A stretch of 64,000 bases of DNA, from NCBI RefSeq assembly GCF_900108875.1, contig NZ_FNYJ01000001.1, positions 310,001 through 374,000 of the forward strand. Direction: 5' to 3'. How positions within the stretch are numbered: the stretch's first letter is position 1; the number at the start of each line of letters is the position of its first letter. This document shows, one piece after another, positions 35,687 to 44,819 of the stretch. Position numbers and translations under genes: made by a program. Origin of the DNA: Pseudomonas sp. NFR16. Its GTDB lineage: Bacteria > Pseudomonadota > Gammaproteobacteria > Pseudomonadales > Pseudomonadaceae. The notes under the pieces are model-generated. The model had not been told where the DNA came from. It was given only the letters and a program-made list of their open reading frames with translations, and did not search any database.

Positions 35687-36849
35687 CCTACGACCTGATT
35701 TTCGCCGGAGGCGGCCTGGCCAACGGTCTCATTGCGTGGCGGCTCAGACAGCTGCGCCCCGAGCTGAATATTCTGTGCATCGAAGAGCAGCCGCACATGG
35801 GCGGCAATCACACCTGGTCGTTCCACGCGCAAGACCTCAGTGCCGCTCAGCAGCAGTGGATCGCTCCCTTGGTGGTGCAACGATGGCCTTGCTACGACGT
35901 GCATTTCCCCGGCGGCGCGCGACGGCTGCCTTCGGAATACGCCAGCGTCACGTCCGAGCGTTTCGTGCAGGTGATTGAAGCCGCGCTTGGCGACGATGTG
36001 CGCACCGGAGAAACGATCGCCGAGGTCAGTCCCCGTTCAGTGCGGCTGGCCAGCGGCGAGACGCTTCATGCCGGCGCCGTCATTGATGGGCGAGGGGTCA
36101 AAGGCAGCCCGCACCTGGTGTTGGGCCAGCAGGCGTTTCTCGGCCAGTTGCTGCAATTGCAGGCGCCTCACGGGCTCGAGGCGCCGATCATCATGGATGC
36201 GCGGGTGGCGCAGGGCGACGGTTACCGGTTCGTCTACGTGCTGCCGTTCTCAGCCGATACCGTGCTGGTTGAAGACACCCATTATGTGGATCAGCACGTA
36301 CTGTGCGCCGAGCAACTGCGTCGCCATATCGACGAGTACGCCCAGGCGCAGGGCTGGACCGTCGCCGCGTGCCTGCGTGAAGAGCAGGGCGTGTTGCCCA
36401 TCACGCTGGCCGGCGACTTCGATCGCTTCTGGGCGCAGGGCCAAGGGCAGCCGCGATCCGGCCTGCGCGCCGGGCTGTTCCACTGCACCACCGGTTATTC
36501 GTTGCCCGACGCCGTCAGGCTGGCCGACTGGTTTGCGTCGCAGCGCAATCTGCAAGCGGATGCGCTCGCCGACGGTATCCAGACATTCGCTCGGCAGGCC
36601 TGGCGCCGTCAGCGCTTCTATCGCCTGCTCAACCGCATGTTGTTTCTGGCGGGACGACCTCAGGACCGCTGGCAAGTCATGCAGCGCTTCTACCGCCTGC
36701 CCGAAGGATTGATCAGCCGGTTCTACGCCGGCCATAGCCGCCTGACGGACAAGCTTCGTATCGTCTCCGGCAAACCGCCCGTTCCAGTGCGCGCGGCGAT
36801 ACGCGCGATGCTCCGTTTCCTGCCCCGCCACTACGAGACCCGAGAATGA
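35683..36849 (+). CDS. crtY: Lycopene beta-cyclase
   Basis: 388 residues. It converts lycopene to beta-carotene. The N-terminal dinucleotide fold LIFAGGGLANGLIAWRL is followed by the conserved MGGNHTWSFH segment. Further on are the IMDARVAQGDGYRFVYVLPFS block and a Gly/Tyr-rich GLFHCTTGYSLPDAVRLA. Length and motifs match proteobacterial CrtY. The start overlaps crtX and the stop overlaps crtI, four bases each. Confidence 0.95.
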   Translation: MTYDLIFAGGGLANGLIAWRLRQLRPELNILCIEEQPHMGGNHTWSFHAQDLSAAQQQWIAPLVVQRWPCYDVHFPGGARRLPSEYASVTSERFVQVIEAALGDDVRTGETIAEVSPRSVRLASGETLHAGAVIDGRGVKGSPHLVLGQQAFLGQLLQLQAPHGLEAPIIMDARVAQGDGYRFVYVLPFSADTVLVEDTHYVDQHVLCAEQLRRHIDEYAQAQGWTVAACLREEQGVLPITLAGDFDRFWAQGQGQPRSGLRAGLFHCTTGYSLPDAVRLADWFASQRNLQADALADGIQTFARQAWRRQRFYRLLNRMLFLAGRPQDRWQVMQRFYRLPEGLISRFYAGHSRLTDKLRIVSGKPPVPVRAAIRAMLRFLPRHYETRE

Positions 36850-38336
36850 CCGAAGCGAAGAAAGCCATCGTGATTGGCGCAGGATTTGGCGGCCTGGCCT
36901 TGGCCATCCGTCTTCAGGCGGCTGGCGTGCAGACCACGTTGCTGGAAAAACGCGACAAGCCCGGTGGACGCGCCTACGTGTACCACGACGAGGGGTTCAC
37001 CTTCGACGCAGGCCCCACGGTGATCACCGACCCTACCGCCATCGAGGAGCTGTTCACCCTGGCGGGCAAGTCGATCGAGGACTATGTCGAACTGCTCCCG
37101 GTAGCGCCGTTTTATCAGCTGTGCTGGGAGGACGGATCGCGCTTCGATTACGCCAACGATCAGGCCTCGCTGGACCGTCAGATCGCTGCGTTCAACCCGC
37201 AGGACGTCGCCGGCTACCGGGATTTTCTTGCGTATTCCAAAGCCGTGTTCCGCGAGGGCTACCTGAAGCTGGGCACGGTGCCGTTTCTGTCGTTCCGCGA
37301 CATGATCCAGGCGGGTCCGCAACTTGCCCGATTGCAAGCCTGGCGCAGTGTCTATTCGATGGTGTCCAGATTCATTCAGGACGACAAACTGCGGCAGGCG
37401 TTCTCCTTTCATTCACTGCTGGTGGGCGGCAACCCGTTCGCCACTTCGTCGATCTACACGCTGATCCACGCACTTGAAAGGGAGTGGGGCGTGTGGTTTC
37501 CCAAAGGCGGCACCGGCGCGCTGGTCAATGCACTGGTGAAGCTGTTCGAGGACATCGGCGGGCGCATCGAACTCAATGCCAACGTCGCGGGCATCGACAT
37601 CGAGGCCAACCGGGCCACCGGCGTGCGCCTTGAGGATGGCCGCCGGATCGCGGCCGACAGCGTCGCCTCGAATGCCGACGTCGTGCACACCTACGCCCGA
37701 CTCCTCGGTGATCACCCGCGCGGCGTTCAGGAAAGCGCGCGGCTCAAGGGCAAGCGCTACAGCAATTCGCTGTTCGTCATTCACTTCGGCCTGAAGCGGC
37801 CGCAGCCGCAGTTGCAGCACCACACGGTGTGTTTCGGCCCTCGTTATCGCGCGCTGATACAGGAAATATTCAAAGGTGATGCGCTGGCCGAAGACTTCTC
37901 CCTGTACCTGCACGCGCCCTGCGTGACCGATCCAAGCCTGGCGCCGGCCGGCTGTTCCAGCCATTACGTTCTGTCGCCGGTGCCGCACCTGGGCAATGCG
38001 CCCATCGACTGGAAGACCGAGGGGCCGCGTTACCGTGACCGCATATTCGACTACCTTGAAAAGCACTACATGCCTGGCCTGCGCGACGATCTGGTGACAT
38101 CGCGGATCTTTACGCCAGACGATTTCCAGAGCGAACTGAACGCCCATCTCGGCTCCGCATTTTCCCTGGAACCGATCCTGACGCAGAGCGCCTGGTTTCG
38201 ACCGCACAACCGCGACGCCAGCCTGCACAATGTGTACCTGGTCGGCGCCGGCACCCATCCTGGCGCCGGGGTGCCAGGGGTTATCGGTTCGGCCAAGGCC
38301 ACCGCAGGCGTGATGCTGGAGGATCTGCACCCGTGA
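36846..38336 (+). CDS. crtI: Phytoene desaturase (lycopene-forming)
   Basis: 496 residues. It introduces four double bonds into phytoene to give lycopene. FAD-binding GAGFGGLALAIRL begins at about residue 12 and is followed by KPGGRAYVYHDEGFTFDAGPT. The C-terminal signature DASLHNVYLVGAGTHPGAGVP is present and the end reads GSAKATAGVMLEDL. Overlaps crtY and crtB by ATGA junctions, so all five plus-strand crt genes should be made in fixed ratio. Confidence 0.97.
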   Translation: MTEAKKAIVIGAGFGGLALAIRLQAAGVQTTLLEKRDKPGGRAYVYHDEGFTFDAGPTVITDPTAIEELFTLAGKSIEDYVELLPVAPFYQLCWEDGSRFDYANDQASLDRQIAAFNPQDVAGYRDFLAYSKAVFREGYLKLGTVPFLSFRDMIQAGPQLARLQAWRSVYSMVSRFIQDDKLRQAFSFHSLLVGGNPFATSSIYTLIHALEREWGVWFPKGGTGALVNALVKLFEDIGGRIELNANVAGIDIEANRATGVRLEDGRRIAADSVASNADVVHTYARLLGDHPRGVQESARLKGKRYSNSLFVIHFGLKRPQPQLQHHTVCFGPRYRALIQEIFKGDALAEDFSLYLHAPCVTDPSLAPAGCSSHYVLSPVPHLGNAPIDWKTEGPRYRDRIFDYLEKHYMPGLRDDLVTSRIFTPDDFQSELNAHLGSAFSLEPILTQSAWFRPHNRDASLHNVYLVGAGTHPGAGVPGVIGSAKATAGVMLEDLHP

Positions 38337-39334
38337 ACGCCCATGACGCTGACGATCAGCACTTGCTTGATCACGCCACCACCAGCATTGCGGTCGGCTC
38401 GAAGAGTTTTGCGGCAGCGTCGCGCCTGTTCGATCCCGCCACGCGGCGCAGTGCCGTAATGCTCTATGCGTGGTGTCGGCATTGCGACGATGTCATCGAC
38501 GGACAGGAAGCGGGGCACTCGGCCACGCTGGTCGGGGATCAGGAAGTCCAGCGCCGACTGGCCGATCTGGTGGCCCAGACCCAGGGCGTTTACGCCGGCC
38601 TGCCTGTAGAAACCGAGGCGTTCGCGGCGTTTCGCGACGTGGTCATTCGTCACCGGATCAAGGAGACCTATGCATTGGAGCATCTGGCCGGTTTTGCGAT
38701 GGATGTTCAACAGCGCCAGTACCGCTGCGTCGACGACACGCTGGAGTACTGCTACCACGTGGCGGGCGTCGTCGGGCTGATGATGGCTCAGGTCATGGGC
38801 GTGAGCGACGAACCCACGCTGGACCGGGCATGTGATCTGGGCATGGGATTTCAGCTGACCAACATCGCCCGCGACATCGTTGAAGACGCAAGCGTCGGCC
38901 GTTGTTATCTGCCCCAGAACTGGCTGGAGGAGTTCTCGATCCCTCGCGAGCGGCTGGCCGAGGCGCAATACCGCGACGCACTGGCGGTATTGGCGCGACG
39001 ACTGGTTGACATGGCCGAGCCTTTTTACACCAGTGCCGAGGCAGGCCTGACGTCCTTGCCCTGGCGCTCGGCGTGGGCAGTGGCAACGGCCAGCGGCGTG
39101 TACCGCGAGATTGGCGTCAAGGTCCGCAAGCAGGGCAGCAGCGCCTGGGATGCGCGGGTGTCCACCAGCACCTTCGACAAGCTGCGTCTGGTGCTCGCCG
39201 GACTCGGGCGTGCGATCAGCTCCCGTGGCCGTCGCTGGCCTGAGCGCAGGGCTGAGCTGTGGCAGCGTCCGCGTCATGCTTCTTCAGAGAGCCGCCATGA
39301 AGATCGCGCAGCTGCTTGCGAAGGCTCGACGTAG
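38333..39334 (+). CDS. crtB: Phytoene synthase
   Basis: 333 residues. It joins two GGPP into phytoene. The two Asp-rich substrate sites are CRHCDDVIDGQE and QLTNIARDIVEDA. The protein is a little longer than Pantoea CrtB because its C-terminus (about the last 25 residues, Arg/Ser-rich) reads into DNA shared with the end of crtZ on the other strand. Confidence 0.96.
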   Translation: MNAHDADDQHLLDHATTSIAVGSKSFAAASRLFDPATRRSAVMLYAWCRHCDDVIDGQEAGHSATLVGDQEVQRRLADLVAQTQGVYAGLPVETEAFAAFRDVVIRHRIKETYALEHLAGFAMDVQQRQYRCVDDTLEYCYHVAGVVGLMMAQVMGVSDEPTLDRACDLGMGFQLTNIARDIVEDASVGRCYLPQNWLEEFSIPRERLAEAQYRDALAVLARRLVDMAEPFYTSAEAGLTSLPWRSAWAVATASGVYREIGVKVRKQGSSAWDARVSTSTFDKLRLVLAGLGRAISSRGRRWPERRAELWQRPRHASSESRHEDRAAACEGST

Positions 39335-39752
39335 CGGGCGCGTAGAGAAAACCGAATGATACGCAGCGATCCTTCCCCGACACGGCGTGGTGCATCAGGT
39401 GCGCCTGATAGAGCCGCTTGAGGTAGCCGTTTCTGGGCACGTACTTGAGCGGCCAGCGCTTGTGGACCAGCCCGTCGTGCGCCAGAAAATACAGGAAACC
39501 GTACGCCGTCATGCCCGCACCGACCCACTCCAGCGGGTGCATCCCTTGTGTGCCAAGGGCAATCAGCACGATGGCAAAGCCTGCGAAGACCACCGCGTAC
39601 AAGTCATTTTTTTCGAACCAGCCGGTTCGGGGCTCATGGTGGGACCGATGCCAGCCCCAGCCCCAGCCATGCATCACGTATTTATGCGCGACGAACGCGA
39701 AGCCTTCCATGCCGATGACCGTGGACAGAAAAACCAGTGCGTTCAACATCAT
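39216..39752 (-). CDS. crtZ: Beta-carotene hydroxylase
   Basis: 178 residues. It hydroxylates beta-carotene at both rings to zeaxanthin. It is a membrane di-iron enzyme with the His clusters HKYVMH, HRSHH, HDGLVH and HLMHH, and four hydrophobic helices. The start is 39752 or the next Met. Convergent with crtB: the two reading frames overlap by 119 bases (39216-39334). crtZ has its own upstream region and is transcribed separately from the main operon. Confidence 0.95.
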   Translation of the reverse strand: MMLNALVFLSTVIGMEGFAFVAHKYVMHGWGWGWHRSHHEPRTGWFEKNDLYAVVFAGFAIVLIALGTQGMHPLEWVGAGMTAYGFLYFLAHDGLVHKRWPLKYVPRNGYLKRLYQAHLMHHAVSGKDRCVSFGFLYAPATSSLRKQLRDLHGGSLKKHDADAATAQPCAQASDGHGS

Positions 39753-39837
39753 CCGAATCGCTCGAGGGAAACCAGACTATTCAGACCGTCCCGGGCGATG
39801 GAACGTTCTGGGTTTATGCGCCGCCGGACCGTCCGGC

Positions 39838-40353
39838 TCACGCGGGTTCGACCACAAACACCAGGCTGGGCGGCTTGCCCGGAACGTCATCCAGCGTTGC
39901 GCTGCGGTGCATGCCGATTTTTTCCAGCACCCGGATGGAGGCCAGGTGGTCGGGCCGGACCACGGCCCAGACACGTTCGATGCCAGGCTGAGCGAACGCT
40001 GTCTGCAGGGCGAACCTGCCCAGTTCTGTCGCGTACCCCTTGCCCCACGCATCGCAGGCGAAGCGATAGCCGATGTTGAGCCGCGACTCGCCCAGATAAT
40101 CGTAATGACCCACGCCGCCGAAACCTGTGAGCCGGTGCGGCGCCGCTTGTTCCGCGATTGCCCACCAGCCGAAGCCGTGCTGCTGCCAGTGTTCGATCCA
40201 TGTGCGGATAAGGGCATCGGCTTGCGCGATGGACGTCATCGGTCCGGCCGGATTGAAGCGCTGGGTCTCAGGGTCGCTGTAGATGTCGAACAGGCGAGCG
40301 GCGTCGCCCGGTTCAGGAGGGCGGTAGATCAGGCGATCACTTGAAACGGGCAT
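39838..40353 (-). CDS. GNAT-family N-acetyltransferase (RimJ/RimL-like)
   Basis: 171 residues from the ATG at 40353 (MPVSSDRLIYRPP); the open frame upstream to 40458 is unsupported. Acetyl-CoA-binding region: LNIGYRFACDAWGKGYATEL near residues 88-107, and VVRPDHLASIRVLEKIGM near 130-147. Members acetylate protein N-termini or small molecules; the substrate is unknown. It lies upstream of crtZ on the same strand, 85 bases away. Confidence 0.88.
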   Translation of the reverse strand: MPVSSDRLIYRPPEPGDAARLFDIYSDPETQRFNPAGPMTSIAQADALIRTWIEHWQQHGFGWWAIAEQAAPHRLTGFGGVGHYDYLGESRLNIGYRFACDAWGKGYATELGRFALQTAFAQPGIERVWAVVRPDHLASIRVLEKIGMHRSATLDDVPGKPPSLVFVVEPA

Positions 40354-40478
40354 GGTATCGGCTCGGCGGCAGCGTGGGTTCACACCGCGCAGTATAAGCC
40401 GTGCAGATGCCCCGCGCCCGGACGTATCGCCGGGCACGATGGCAGCCCGCTCGGCCATGCAGGCTCAGTGAGAAGGCT

Positions 40479-41828
40479 TCACGGTTTTTCGTGGGCCAGT
40501 TCGATGTCGGCCGGTGCGACCGGGCGAACGCCGCCTGCGCGAGTGATTGCGTGCAGCACGACGCCGACCAGGAGCAGGGCACCGGCGCGCAGCCAAGTGT
40601 CCAGACTCTGCTGACTCAGCAGCAACAGGCAGGAGGCAATACCCAGCACAGGCACCCAGGTCGGTACCCGAAAGTGCGGCGTCTGCACCTTGTCCTTGCG
40701 CAACACCAGCACTGCCAGGTTGGTGCTGATGAACACGAAGAGCAGCAACAGCACGACGGTCTGCGCCAGAGTGGCCAATGAACCGGTCAGCGTCAGGATC
40801 ACCGCCAGCACCGAGGTGACCAGGATCGCCACGCCGGGCGTGCGTCGCGTCGGCAGCACGTACGTCAACGGCCCCGGCAGCAAGCCCTGACGCGCCATGC
40901 CGTACGCCAGTCGGCTGGACATGATCATCGTCAGCAACGCGCCATTGGCCACGGCGACCAGAGCGATGAAGGCGAACAGACGAGGCGGGATGCCCAGCCC
41001 CGACGCTTTCACCACCTCCAGCAACGGCGCCGAAGAGTGGAGCAATTGCTCGACAGGCATGACAGCCGCGGCGGCGATGGCCACGCCCATGTAGATGGCA
41101 CCGGCGATCAGCAACGCACCGAACAGCGCTCGCGGATAGGTGGTGCGCACGTTGCGAATCTCTTCCGCCAGATTGGCAGACGTCTCGAAACCGACGAACG
41201 AATAAAATGCCAGCAGCGCTGCACTCAGCACCGCGACGGCGGGGTTGATGCCGGTCTTGAAGGTCAAGGCCCTGCCCAGGTCCGCTTCACCCGAGCGGAA
41301 AAACCAGGCCGCTGCGAATATCACGATCAGCAGCCCGGAGATTTCGATCAGCGTCATGACCAGATTGGCCGACAGCGATTCCTTGATCCCGCGCGCATTG
41401 AGCAGCGCGATCACCGCCAGAAACGCCAGCGCCGCGTAATGAGGCGAAACCTCGATGAACGGCGACAGATAGTCACCTGCGAAGGCCAGAGACAAGCCGG
41501 CGGCGCTGGTCACGCCCGCAGCGAGCATGCAGAACCCGACAAGAAACGAAATCAGTGGCGATTTGAATGCCTTGCCGGCGAACACTGCCGAGGCGCCGGC
41601 GTGAGGATATTTGGTGACCAGCTCGGCATAGGAGCCGGCGGTTAGCAAAGCGAACAACAAAGCAATGAGCAACGGCACCCAGACCGCGCCGCCGACCTGG
41701 CCGGCGATGGTGCCCGCCAGCGCGTAAACGCCTGCACCCAGCACGTCGCCGAGGATGAACAGCAGCAACATGGGGCCTGAAACCGCCCGCTTGAGTGCTG
41801 ATGAGGATTGACTGATTGCGCTCGCCAT
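40479..41828 (-). CDS. APC-family amino acid permease
   Basis: 449 residues from ATG 41828, which has an AAGGAG site. About 12 membrane helices, the first with ILGDVLGAGVYALAGTIAGQVGG, the conserved helix-1 glycine motif of APC transporters. FYSFVGFETSANLAEEIRN in helix 6 is another family mark. Cationic or neutral amino acid/proton symport is the likely activity. Stands alone. Its promoter region faces the solute-binding protein gene. Confidence 0.9.
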   Translation of the reverse strand: MASAISQSSSALKRAVSGPMLLLFILGDVLGAGVYALAGTIAGQVGGAVWVPLLIALLFALLTAGSYAELVTKYPHAGASAVFAGKAFKSPLISFLVGFCMLAAGVTSAAGLSLAFAGDYLSPFIEVSPHYAALAFLAVIALLNARGIKESLSANLVMTLIEISGLLIVIFAAAWFFRSGEADLGRALTFKTGINPAVAVLSAALLAFYSFVGFETSANLAEEIRNVRTTYPRALFGALLIAGAIYMGVAIAAAAVMPVEQLLHSSAPLLEVVKASGLGIPPRLFAFIALVAVANGALLTMIMSSRLAYGMARQGLLPGPLTYVLPTRRTPGVAILVTSVLAVILTLTGSLATLAQTVVLLLLFVFISTNLAVLVLRKDKVQTPHFRVPTWVPVLGIASCLLLLSQQSLDTWLRAGALLLVGVVLHAITRAGGVRPVAPADIELAHEKP

Positions 41829-42111
41829 TGCTGCTCCTTGCTCTTCGTCTGGTCCGTGATCGGGGTCGCCAACGCGTTGCACCTCACCTCACGGCTATTC
41901 AAAAGATCGTAGGGGCGCAAGAAGATTCAGGACATTTTTCAAACCCTGGACCACGGACGGTCTCGTTGTAGCCCAGGGCTGTGGGCAGAGTCGCAGGCGT
42001 ATTGCTGCAAAAAGATGACTGCTGGCGCGGGTCTGACCTATCTTTTCAAAGGATCGGCTCAGACGACCACGGGCAGAGCGCCCACACGCAGTGTTCTTTC
42101 AGAGGTTGAAT

Positions 42112-42930
42112 ATGCTCGGGCTTCATGCATGCAGACTCCTGTGTATGGCGGTCACGTTGCTGGCGCTGCCGGGCTTTGCGCTGAGCGAGCAGGCGTGCGA
42201 TCACCTGAAAGCCACCGGCAACGCCGAGTACCCGCCATATCTGTGGCGCGATCCCCACGACTCCCAACGCCTGATCGGCGCCAACGCTGACCTGATCAAA
42301 CATCTGGGCACGCTGTTGGGGCTGCGGATCGACGTCGTTTACGGCGGGCCGTGGTCTCGGGCGCAGGAAGAGGTGAGGGCGGGACGTATCGACATGCTCG
42401 CCGGGTATTTCGTCACGGCCGATCGTGAGCAGACGCTGAATTTCGTCAAACCGGCGTTCCTGTTCACGCCCAGCATGGTATGGGTCAGGCGCGACGAGGC
42501 CTTTCCCTATCATCAATGGTCCGACCTGACAGGGCGCAGCGGAGGAACGCTGGTCGACAACAGCTTCGGTCAGGCCTTCGATGACTACGCCAGGGCCAAT
42601 CTGTCGCTGGAGGAGGTGCCCACCGCCAGCCAGGCATTTCAGAAGCTCATCCTCAAACGCAACGATTACGTGATCTTCGAACAATTTCCCGGCATGGCGC
42701 TGGCCAGGAAGCTGGGCATTGAAGCCGATGTCGTTGCGCTCGAGCCGCCGATCAACAGCGAAGGGCTCTATCTGGCGCTGTCAGCCAAGGCACCCTGCAT
42801 CTCGGCGTCGCTGCGCAAACAGATCAGCAGCGAGATGCAGAAGATCGTCGCAGGCCCGCTGGCGCAGGATCTGGTGAAGGCCAATCTGGCGCTGTGGAAC
42901 GCCCAGCAGCAGGCAGGTCTGAACCCTTGA
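42112..42930 (+). CDS. Periplasmic solute-binding protein (SBP family 3)
   Basis: 272 residues from ATG 42112, with AGAGG seven bases upstream; an alternative GTG lies at 42091. A signal peptide (LLCMAVTLLALPGFA) is followed by TGNAEYPPYLWRD, GANADLIKHLGTLLGLRIDVVYGGPWSRAQEEVRAGRIDMLAGYF. It is like single-domain amino-acid or sensory binding proteins that lack an adjacent transporter. No permease gene is next to it, so it may act elsewhere or in signalling. Ligand unknown. Confidence 0.85.
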   Translation: MLGLHACRLLCMAVTLLALPGFALSEQACDHLKATGNAEYPPYLWRDPHDSQRLIGANADLIKHLGTLLGLRIDVVYGGPWSRAQEEVRAGRIDMLAGYFVTADREQTLNFVKPAFLFTPSMVWVRRDEAFPYHQWSDLTGRSGGTLVDNSFGQAFDDYARANLSLEEVPTASQAFQKLILKRNDYVIFEQFPGMALARKLGIEADVVALEPPINSEGLYLALSAKAPCISASLRKQISSEMQKIVAGPLAQDLVKANLALWNAQQQAGLNP

Positions 42931-42950
42931 AGTGTCCGGCATGGCGTGGT

Positions 42951-43586
42951 TCAGGCACCCTCGCAGTGCGCAGGAACCGACTCGGGCAACGCGCCTTGAA
43001 TCAGAACGGCGAAGGATGCGATGGCTTCATCCATGGCGTAGCGACCTCGGACCAACGCGCCCGCCAACGCCTCGCCCGCGCCGACCAGGCCGGTGCAGCG
43101 TCGCTCCAGTTCCTCCTCTGAAACCCCCGCGTGGGGTTTCAGCACGGCCATGAACATGTGCACGCAGTTATCGAGCAACTCCTGAAAAACCGTGGCCTTC
43201 TCCTGACTGCCCGCCAGCGCGGCGCCCACCGCGTGAAACTCGTCGGTGTTGTCGGCGGCGCACTGTATGTAGGCGCTGGCCAAGACCTGTGCGGTCTCTT
43301 GCAATGACCGCTTGCCGCTGGACATGGCGTCACGGAACGCCGCGACGCGTTCGGTATCGATCCATTTGTATAGCTCGATCAGCAGGCTGGAGCGCGTGGG
43401 GAAATGATCGTAGACCACCGGTTTGGAGACGCCGGCGCGGATCGCCAGATGGCCCAGCGTCAGCCGGTCTGCGTCTTCTTCGCGCACGATCAGTAGGGCG
43501 GTGTTCAGCAGTTGTCGCCGCCGCTCGGTTTTTGAAAGCCGCCGCGATGATGGCTGAGCGGTGATGTGTTTGCTGTCTTTTTGCAC
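42951..43586 (-). CDS. TetR-family transcriptional repressor
   Basis: 211 residues. Helix-turn-helix in residues about 20-66 (LNTALLIVREEDADRLTLGHLAIRAG, then VSKPVVYDHFPTRSSLL). The C-terminal ligand domain is helical. It diverges from the 43700 oxidoreductase gene. Two matching 17-bp palindromes lie between them, so it probably represses both genes until an unknown ligand binds. Confidence 0.93.
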   Translation of the reverse strand: MQKDSKHITAQPSSRRLSKTERRRQLLNTALLIVREEDADRLTLGHLAIRAGVSKPVVYDHFPTRSSLLIELYKWIDTERVAAFRDAMSSGKRSLQETAQVLASAYIQCAADNTDEFHAVGAALAGSQEKATVFQELLDNCVHMFMAVLKPHAGVSEEELERRCTGLVGAGEALAGALVRGRYAMDEAIASFAVLIQGALPESVPAHCEGA

Positions 43587-43609
43587 GGCATCTATCCCGA
43601 ATTACTAAA

Positions 43610-43670
43610 ACCTACCAATGGTAGGTTACGGCGCTGAAGGGCCGTGTTAGGGTACCTACTACTAGTAGGT
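43610..43670. promoter_or_regulatory. Two 17-bp palindromic TetR operators
   Basis: Operator 1 is ACCTACCA-A-TGGTAGGT (43610-43626). Operator 2 is ACCTACTA-C-TAGTAGGT (43654-43670). Both are perfect 8-1-8 palindromes and differ from each other at one symmetric pair and the centre. Their centres are 44 bp apart. They fill the gap between the divergent TetR and oxidoreductase genes, so autorepression plus repression of the target is the natural reading. Confidence 0.85.
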
Positions 43671-43699
43671 TATTACTCAGAAAACAAGGAGAACAAACG

Positions 43700-44698
43700 A
43701 TGTCCTTGCATCCGATTCTACTGATGGGCGGTTCTGGCGCCATTGGCCACCAGACCGCACGAGCGTTGCGAGCCGTGTATCCGGACGTGCCATTGCTGAT
43801 CGGCGGCCGCGACCATACCAAGGCCGAGCAGGCCGCTGTGCAGATGGGCGGCGCCGAAGGTGTGAAGATCGACCCCGGCGCAGACGATCTCGGCCTGGGC
43901 GAGCGTCGCATCAGTGGCGTCGTGGTCTTCTACATGGATCACGCCCTCGCCGGTTTGCGTTATGCGCAAACGCGTGGCATCCCGCATTTGAGTATCTCTT
44001 CCGGCGTGTTCGAAATCGCGCCGGAAATCGCCATGTACATGCACCGGCCTGACGCTGCCGCCATCGTGCTCGGCTACGAGTGGATGGTCGGCGCAACGAC
44101 GGTCTCGACCCTTGAACTGGCGCGGGCGTTCGGTCGCGTTACTGACATCGCGATCCACGCGCTGGTCGACGAGCAAGACACGGGCGGCCCCACCGTCGCC
44201 AGCGATTTCGAGCACCTCAACCGCATGCTGCCTGCCGCGCTGACGCGTCGCGATGGCGTGTTCGGATGGCGCGAAGGGGAGCAGGCCAACGTCAGCTTTG
44301 AGGCGGTGGACGGTACGCCGATCCAGGCGTCCGGGTTTTCGTCCATCGACGTCACCGGCCTCGCTGCCGCGACGGGCGCTGCCAACGTGCAGTTCAATCT
44401 GGCGACGGGCGTGAGTTCGAGCCGACGGCAGGGCGGAACGATGTCGACCGAAATCATCATCGAGTTGGCGGGTGAAGACCTGCAGGGTAAACCGCTGAGC
44501 ACGCGTCACGCGGTGGTGCACCCGGCGGGTGCCGCGGCGCTGACCGGCCTGAGCGTCGCCATGGTGCTTGAGCGTCTGCTGGGGCTGGACGGCCAGCCGG
44601 CAATGCCCGCGGGCCTGTATTTCCCCTATCAGGTATTGAACGCAGACAGGTTTCTCAAGCGTCTGACACAAGAAGGCGGAGCGCTGCGCGCGCTCTGA
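43700..44698 (+). CDS. NAD(P)-binding oxidoreductase, saccharopine-dehydrogenase-like
   Basis: 332 residues. The Rossmann motif GGSGAIGHQTARALR begins at residue 10, and LLIGGRDHTKAEQAA contains the Arg expected to bind the NADP phosphate. The middle GISGVVVFYMDHALAGLRYA to GVFEIAPEIA resembles the saccharopine dehydrogenase-like group. Probably an NADPH-dependent reductase; substrate unknown. A good ribosome site (AAGGAG) lies nine bases upstream. Controlled by the divergent TetR. Confidence 0.82.
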   Translation: MSLHPILLMGGSGAIGHQTARALRAVYPDVPLLIGGRDHTKAEQAAVQMGGAEGVKIDPGADDLGLGERRISGVVVFYMDHALAGLRYAQTRGIPHLSISSGVFEIAPEIAMYMHRPDAAAIVLGYEWMVGATTVSTLELARAFGRVTDIAIHALVDEQDTGGPTVASDFEHLNRMLPAALTRRDGVFGWREGEQANVSFEAVDGTPIQASGFSSIDVTGLAAATGAANVQFNLATGVSSSRRQGGTMSTEIIIELAGEDLQGKPLSTRHAVVHPAGAAALTGLSVAMVLERLLGLDGQPAMPAGLYFPYQVLNADRFLKRLTQEGGALRAL

Positions 44699-44819
44699 GC
44701 GCGCCTGCTTCCTTGGGCGCGGTCGGCGCGCTCGCTGGCCGTGGTCCTTGACCCGCCGCCGCGCACCGCGTCTGGATGACCGCTGAGCCCACGCCGCGAG
44801 CCGAAGCAGCGCGCACGAG

